8,097 bases of DNA from Flavobacteriales bacterium (GTDB taxonomy: Bacteria > Bacteroidota > Bacteroidia > Flavobacteriales > BACL11): assembly GCA_018675825.1 (NCBI GenBank), contig JABGXK010000301.1, forward strand, positions 1 to 8,097, written 5' to 3'. Position numbers and translations under genes: made by a program. This document shows, in pieces, positions 4,502-8,097 of the stretch. The notes under the pieces are model-generated. The model ran no database searches. It had not been told where the DNA came from and saw only the letters and a list, made by a program, of their open reading frames with translations. Numbering within the stretch: position 1 is the stretch's first letter; each line of letters begins with the position of its first letter.

Positions 4502-4532
4502 TTGATCAAAAACCAATCTTTTTGTACTTTTA
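4502..4532 (+). promoter_or_regulatory. Putative promoter of the adhesin-like gene (TTG / TACTTTTA)
   Basis: TTG at 4502-4504 and TACTTTTA at 4525-4532 (7 of 8 to TAnnTTTG) are separated by 20 nt, close to the Bacteroidota -33/-7 arrangement. Transcription would start near 4537, leaving a leader of about 15 nt before the ATG at 4552. This is the only gene in the window with both elements and a leader. Confidence 0.5.
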
Positions 4533-4551
4533 CACAAGTAAAATTATCCTT

Positions 4552-7500
4552 ATGAAACGAATATTTATCTTTTTATTTTTCTTTTTATCAATTTTTAGTA
4601 ATGCCCAAAATTGGGAATCTTTTACCGATTCAATTGGTACTTTTTCATCTCCTCGCTCATCTGATCTTAATGGAGATGGAATTATGGATATAGTTATTGG
4701 AGGTGGAACAGATAGCTTGTTTAGCAATAATGGGGTAATGGCTTATAACGGAGTTGATGGCTCATTACTTTGGAATAGGTCATCTCGTGATGAACTATTT
4801 GGTAGTGCAATTTTTCAGGATTTAAATTCAGATGGAATTAATGATGTAATTATTTCTGGTCGTGCTGCTCAATTACTTGCAATTGATGGATCAAATGGTG
4901 CATTACTTTGGGATTTCTTTCCGTTTGGTACTAATCCTTCTGATAGTGGTTTTTATAACTTTTATAATCCTCAATTTATTGATGATGTTGATGGAGATTC
5001 ATATGATGATATACTTGTTTCAAATGGTGGAGATCATTCTGCCCCCTCTTTTCAATCTAATAGACCCCCTGGTCATTTAATGATAATTAGTGCTCAAAAT
5101 GGAAATATAATTCAAAAAGCAGTTGTTCCTGATAGTTCAGAGATTTATTGTTCTCCTTTAGTTGCTGATTTAAAAAATGATGGAGATCAATGGGTTTTAT
5201 ATGGTACTGGAGGTGAAAATTATGGCGGAAACTTTTATGCAGTTTTATTAAGTGATTTACTACTTGGAGATATTTCTAGTTCTATTATACTTGATACAGA
5301 TTTAAATAAAGGTTTTATTGCACCTGCTGCAATCCACCAAACAAGTTCTGGATCTTATGATATTATTATTCAATCATATGATGGATTAATAACAAAAATT
5401 GATGGGCAAACATTTTCACCAATATGGACCTATCAAAAATCAGGTACTGAATCTAGTGCAGAGCCAGTTATTGGAAATTTTACAGGTGATTTAACTCCTG
5501 ATATATTGCTAGTATTATTTAATGGATTTGCACCTGCATTTAATGATTATTTTCAAGTTATGCTTGATGGACAAGATGGTTCAGTTCAATTTATTGATAG
5601 CTTAGGAGATATAAATTTTGCGTCAGCAAATGCAGTAGACCTAAATAATGATGGTAGAGATGAAGGAGTCTTTTCTATCACTTATTTTGATAATGGATAC
5701 TTTACAAATAAAGTTCAATCAATTGATTTTAATAATGACACTATCATTCTACTTGATCAAGTTAGAACAGGAGTAAATATTGCTTCTACACCTTTAATTA
5801 CTGATTTAGATAATAATGGTTTTTTAGATTTAGTTTATTCAGTTAAAGAAGATAGTTTAAACCCTATGGGTTTGAATGGAATAAATATTTATCGACATGA
5901 ATTGAATTCTATTATACCTAATTCTGGAATTGCTTGGGGAAGTTATTTAGGAACAAATATGGATGGCGCTTATAATTCTGATCTTACACCGTGCTGGTTT
6001 GGTACAATAATCTCTAGCTTTAATAGGATTTTTCCATCTTGTAATGGTTCTTCTGATGGAAGTATAAGTTTAAATCTTGTTGGAACACTACCGTATACTT
6101 ATTTATGGTCTAATCAAAGTACAGATTCAAGTATTAATAATCTAAATGCAGGTACATATTGGGTACAGGTAACTGATTCGACAGGTTGTTATGAATTAAT
6201 TTCAATAAATTTACCTGATCCCTATGCTCTCATGTTTGGAGAAATTATTCCACCCTGTCTTGGAGATACTAATGGTACTGCTACTGTAGTTTCATCAGGA
6301 TGTCCATGTATGTTTACACTTTGTACTTTTTTATGGGATAATGGTGTAACCTCAAGTACAAATTTATCTTTATCTTCTGGCTGGCATAGTGTTGCCATTA
6401 CTCATGCCAGTGGTTGTGTTGTTGTTGATTCAGTTTTTATTCCATTTGCATACAATGGAGGAATGAGTTCGCATACTGCTTGTGATTCATATGATTGGGA
6501 TGGTGTGACATATGATTCAACAGGCGTGTATACAAATGTTTATACTGATGTTAATGGTTGTGATAGTACAGAGACTTTAGATCTTACTATAAATAATAGT
6601 TCATCATCAACAGCAAGTGCAACGGCCTGTTATTCATATGATTGGAATGGTATGACATATGATTCAATAGGAATATACACATGGATTGGTGTAAATGCTT
6701 CTGGCTGTGATAGTGCAGTGACTTTAGATCTTACTATAAATAATGGTTCATCATCAACAGTGATAGTTAGTTCATGTGATTCTTATGATTGGGATGGCAT
6801 GACATATGATTCAACAGGAATGTATACAAAATTATATACTGATGTTAATGGTTGTGATAGTACAGTGACTTTAGATCTTATAATTAACTACAGCTCATCA
6901 TCAATAGTTACTGTTTCGGTATGTGATACATCTTTCTTATGGGATGGCATGACATATGATTCAACAGGAATGTATACTAATATTTATACAGCTCTGAATG
7001 GCTGTGACAGCACAGTTTCTTTAGATCTTACTATAAATAATAGTTTATCATCAACAGTAACAGTTACAACTTGTGATTCATTTTATTGGGACGGCGTGAC
7101 ATATGATTCAACAGGAATGTATACAAATTTATATACTGATGTTAATGGTTGTGATAGTACAGTGACTTTAGATCTTATTATAAATAATAGTTCATCATCA
7201 ACAGTTATAGTTAGTTCTTGTGATTCATATGATTGGGATGGTATGACTTATGATTCAACAGGCATGTATACTAACATATATTCAAATTCTCAAGGGTGTG
7301 ATAGTACACACACACTTAATTTAACAATCAACACTTCAGATACAACAATGATTTCTGTAATATCTTGTGAATCATATTTGTGGAATGGAGCAATATTTGA
7401 TAGTAGTGGAGTTTATAACTTTATTTTCCCTAATTCCTTAGGATGTGATAGTTTAGTTTATCTTAACCTTTCAGTTATAAATACTGTCGTTGAAATTGTC

Positions 7501-7956
7501 TCAACAAACAATAATCTTATTGTAAATCCAATTTCAGGAAGTTCTCCTTTTAGTTATGTATGGAATACTGGTGAGAACACTGAACAAATTACCCCAAATA
7601 TCAATGGTCAATATTGGGTTATCGTTACAGATAATAGTGGGTGTTTTTCAGATACCGTTTTTTATAATGTTACATGGGTTCCTTCAAGTCTAAGTAATTT
7701 AAACATTCACAGATTAAATGTATATCCAAATCCATCTAACGATAATTTTTACATTTTATTTGAAAGTATAGTAAATCAAAATATTATAGTTAAGATTATA
7801 AATATTGTAGGAGCTGAAGTATATAGAGAAGATAGAAAAGAGTTTATTGGGGAGTATGCTAAACAAATCAGCTTAGAGAATTTTGGTAAAGGAATCTATT
7901 TCCTTGAGTTAGAGACCAGTACTGGAATAATAAATAAGAAACTTATTCTACATTAA
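4552..7956 (+). CDS. Giant secreted adhesin-like protein: FG-GAP propeller, SprB repeats, seven Cys-pair repeats, T9SS type A sorting domain
   Basis: The protein is 1134 residues from ATG 4552. An upstream in-frame TTG at 4522 would lie before the promoter box and spoil the signal peptide (1-18, IFIFLFFFLSIF then SNA-QN). Residues of about 19-465 contain FG-GAP/VCBS-type propeller blades with Ca-binding loops (DLNGDGIMD, DLNSDGIND, DVDGDSYDD, DLNNDGRDE, DLDNNGFLD). Two SprB-like modules follow (about 489-555, CNGSSDGSIS with YTYLWSN and GTYWVQVTD; about 565-633, CLGDTNG). Seven repeats of about 49 residues (from C644; CDSYDWDG, then GCDST 26 residues later, then TLDLTIN and Ser-rich linkers) run to about 982. 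A third SprB-like module is at about 988-1042. The type A C-terminal domain (LNVYPNPSNDNF from 1055, GIYFLEL, KKLILH) directs export through T9SS and surface attachment. The role is inferred to be adhesion or matrix binding. Its stop codon is fused to a tRNA-Asp-like 3' fragment and terminator. Confidence 0.9.
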   Translation: MKRIFIFLFFFLSIFSNAQNWESFTDSIGTFSSPRSSDLNGDGIMDIVIGGGTDSLFSNNGVMAYNGVDGSLLWNRSSRDELFGSAIFQDLNSDGINDVIISGRAAQLLAIDGSNGALLWDFFPFGTNPSDSGFYNFYNPQFIDDVDGDSYDDILVSNGGDHSAPSFQSNRPPGHLMIISAQNGNIIQKAVVPDSSEIYCSPLVADLKNDGDQWVLYGTGGENYGGNFYAVLLSDLLLGDISSSIILDTDLNKGFIAPAAIHQTSSGSYDIIIQSYDGLITKIDGQTFSPIWTYQKSGTESSAEPVIGNFTGDLTPDILLVLFNGFAPAFNDYFQVMLDGQDGSVQFIDSLGDINFASANAVDLNNDGRDEGVFSITYFDNGYFTNKVQSIDFNNDTIILLDQVRTGVNIASTPLITDLDNNGFLDLVYSVKEDSLNPMGLNGINIYRHELNSIIPNSGIAWGSYLGTNMDGAYNSDLTPCWFGTIISSFNRIFPSCNGSSDGSISLNLVGTLPYTYLWSNQSTDSSINNLNAGTYWVQVTDSTGCYELISINLPDPYALMFGEIIPPCLGDTNGTATVVSSGCPCMFTLCTFLWDNGVTSSTNLSLSSGWHSVAITHASGCVVVDSVFIPFAYNGGMSSHTACDSYDWDGVTYDSTGVYTNVYTDVNGCDSTETLDLTINNSSSSTASATACYSYDWNGMTYDSIGIYTWIGVNASGCDSAVTLDLTINNGSSSTVIVSSCDSYDWDGMTYDSTGMYTKLYTDVNGCDSTVTLDLIINYSSSSIVTVSVCDTSFLWDGMTYDSTGMYTNIYTALNGCDSTVSLDLTINNSLSSTVTVTTCDSFYWDGVTYDSTGMYTNLYTDVNGCDSTVTLDLIINNSSSSTVIVSSCDSYDWDGMTYDSTGMYTNIYSNSQGCDSTHTLNLTINTSDTTMISVISCESYLWNGAIFDSSGVYNFIFPNSLGCDSLVYLNLSVINTVVEIVSTNNNLIVNPISGSSPFSYVWNTGENTEQITPNINGQYWVIVTDNSGCFSDTVFYNVTWVPSSLSNLNIHRLNVYPNPSNDNFYILFESIVNQNIIVKIINIVGAEVYREDRKEFIGEYAKQISLENFGKGIYFLELETSTGIINKKLILH
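6481..7500 (+). repeat. Coding tandem repeat: seven units of about 147 nt
   Basis: The first Cys codon of each unit lies at 6481, 6628, 6775, 6922, 7072, 7219 and 7366, giving a period of 147 nt (49 residues), with one unit of 150 nt where CDTSFLWDG has an extra residue. Each unit carries two cysteines 26-27 residues apart, a WDG turn, a YDSTG turn and a Ser-rich linker (TCATCATCA in the DNA). Units 1-6 are alike; unit 7 is more divergent. Synonymous positions are also conserved between some units, pointing to recent duplication or gene conversion. Confidence 0.9.
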
Positions 7957-8022
7957 AGTCCCGTCCAGACCGCAACAATAAAAGATAAACCCTTGTAATC
8001 CAATAGATTATGAGGGTTTTTT
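7954..8022 (+). terminator. tRNA-Asp-like 3' end plus intact terminator, copy B
   Basis: The fragment reads T-loop-like TTAAAGT (7953-7959), T-stem strand CCCGT, acceptor strand CCAGACC (7965-7971) and discriminator G (7972), then CA. After an AATAAAAG spacer, a perfect 14-bp stem (7987-8000 with 8006-8019, two G-T pairs, loop CAATA) ends in TTTTTT (8017-8022). The fragment begins inside the TAA stop of the adhesin gene. The stem's A-rich upstream flank makes it potentially bidirectional, which would suit the convergent gene downstream. It is the better preserved copy of the element at 2131-2196. Confidence 0.85.
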
Positions 8023-8028
8023 AATTCT

Positions 8029-8050
8029 GTTTAACAGTATGTTTAACAGT
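8029..8050. repeat. Short direct repeat GTTTAACAGT x2
   Basis: GTTTAACAGT occurs at 8029-8038 and 8041-8050, separated by AT (12-nt period). The first copy lies in a near-palindrome CTGTT-T-AACAG (8027-8037). It sits between two convergent genes, just after the terminator. No function is evident. Confidence 0.4.
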
Positions 8051-8055
8051 TTTGA

Positions 8056-8097
8056 CTAGTTTTCTTCGTCTGTTCCTGTGAAATTGATAGTTACTTC
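8056..8097 (-). CDS. Possible C-terminus of a convergent gene
   Basis: Reading the minus strand from the window edge gives EVTINFTGTDEEN and then TAG (14 codons including the stop). The alternating hydrophobic pattern and acidic tail are plausible for a protein C-terminus, and the intact hairpin at 7987-8019 would serve as a shared terminator. A competing frame on the same strand stays open to about 8022 with a Lys/Arg-rich sequence and cannot be excluded. No family can be recognised from so few residues. Confidence 0.35.
   Translation of the reverse strand, partial: EVTINFTGTDEEN

Noticed and set aside
4522..4551. Upstream TTG start for the adhesin gene
   Set aside because: It would place the -7 box inside the coding region and add MYFYTSKIIL before a well-formed signal peptide that begins at ATG 4552.
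4530..4727. 65-codon minus-strand open frame overlapping the start of the adhesin gene
   Set aside because: It is antisense to the signal peptide and first propeller blade of a clearly real gene, has no recognisable motif, and reflects the low stop density opposite repeated GATGGA-type codons.
4862..5080. 72-codon plus-strand frame inside the adhesin gene
   Set aside because: It is an out-of-frame shadow. Its hydrophobic look comes from reading Asp/Asn-rich codons one base off.
7308..7316. Short CA microsatellite (ACACACACA) in the adhesin gene as a phase-variation tract
   Set aside because: It is only about four dinucleotide units, too short to expect frequent slippage, and is explained by the codons for T-H-T.

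Overview
The window looks like chromosomal DNA of a marine-type Bacteroidota, most probably Flavobacteriales. The evidence is a very AT-rich composition, TAnnTTTG-type promoter boxes, an absence of Shine-Dalgarno sites, a lipoprotein with a bacteroidetal TlpA-like thioredoxin domain, a giant secreted protein with SprB-type repeats and a type A T9SS (type IX secretion) C-terminal sorting domain, and a serine hydrolase with a second kind of flavobacterial C-terminal tail. Family names come from recognition of motifs; no database search was possible.

Layout: (1-80, minus) the 5' end of a DHFR/RibD-like gene, cut by the window edge; (185-1378) secreted serine-beta-lactamase-like hydrolase; (1661-1993) small exported two-helix membrane protein; (2331-3488) thioredoxin-fold lipoprotein; (3594-4205) VTT/DedA-like membrane protein; (4380-4427) a 15-codon signal-peptide stub that looks like a broken gene; (4552-7956) 1134-residue FG-GAP/SprB/Cys-repeat adhesin-like T9SS cargo; (8056-8097, minus) possible 3' end of a convergent gene. 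The five complete genes all lie on the plus strand but are separated by 100-350 bp. They share no evident pathway beyond a bias to the cell envelope or exterior (four have export signals, one is an inner-membrane protein), so this reads as a row of single-gene transcription units rather than an operon.

The unusual content is between the genes. Several gaps contain tRNA 3'-end-like fragments and/or rho-independent terminator hairpins, and many of these are repeated within the window. A 61-nt element (2131-2191 and 7954-8014, five differences) carries the T-stem and acceptor 3' strand of a tRNA-Asp-like gene followed by a terminator. A minus-strand T-arm/acceptor/CCA fragment abuts the terminator at 1381-1412. 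A third family (around 94-160, 2243-2279, 3502-3567) shares the core GGTCC..TTTC(G/T)AACTTTTTT upstream of genes. A degenerate tRNA end at 1577-1601 lies beside a GGTGCAA repeat. I interpret these as scars of repeated insertion or gene exchange at tRNA 3' ends, giving a cassette-like arrangement; that part is inference.

A second pattern concerns expression: four complete genes and the partial minus-strand gene have a TAnnTTTG-like box ending exactly 4 nt before the start codon, which predicts leaderless mRNAs.
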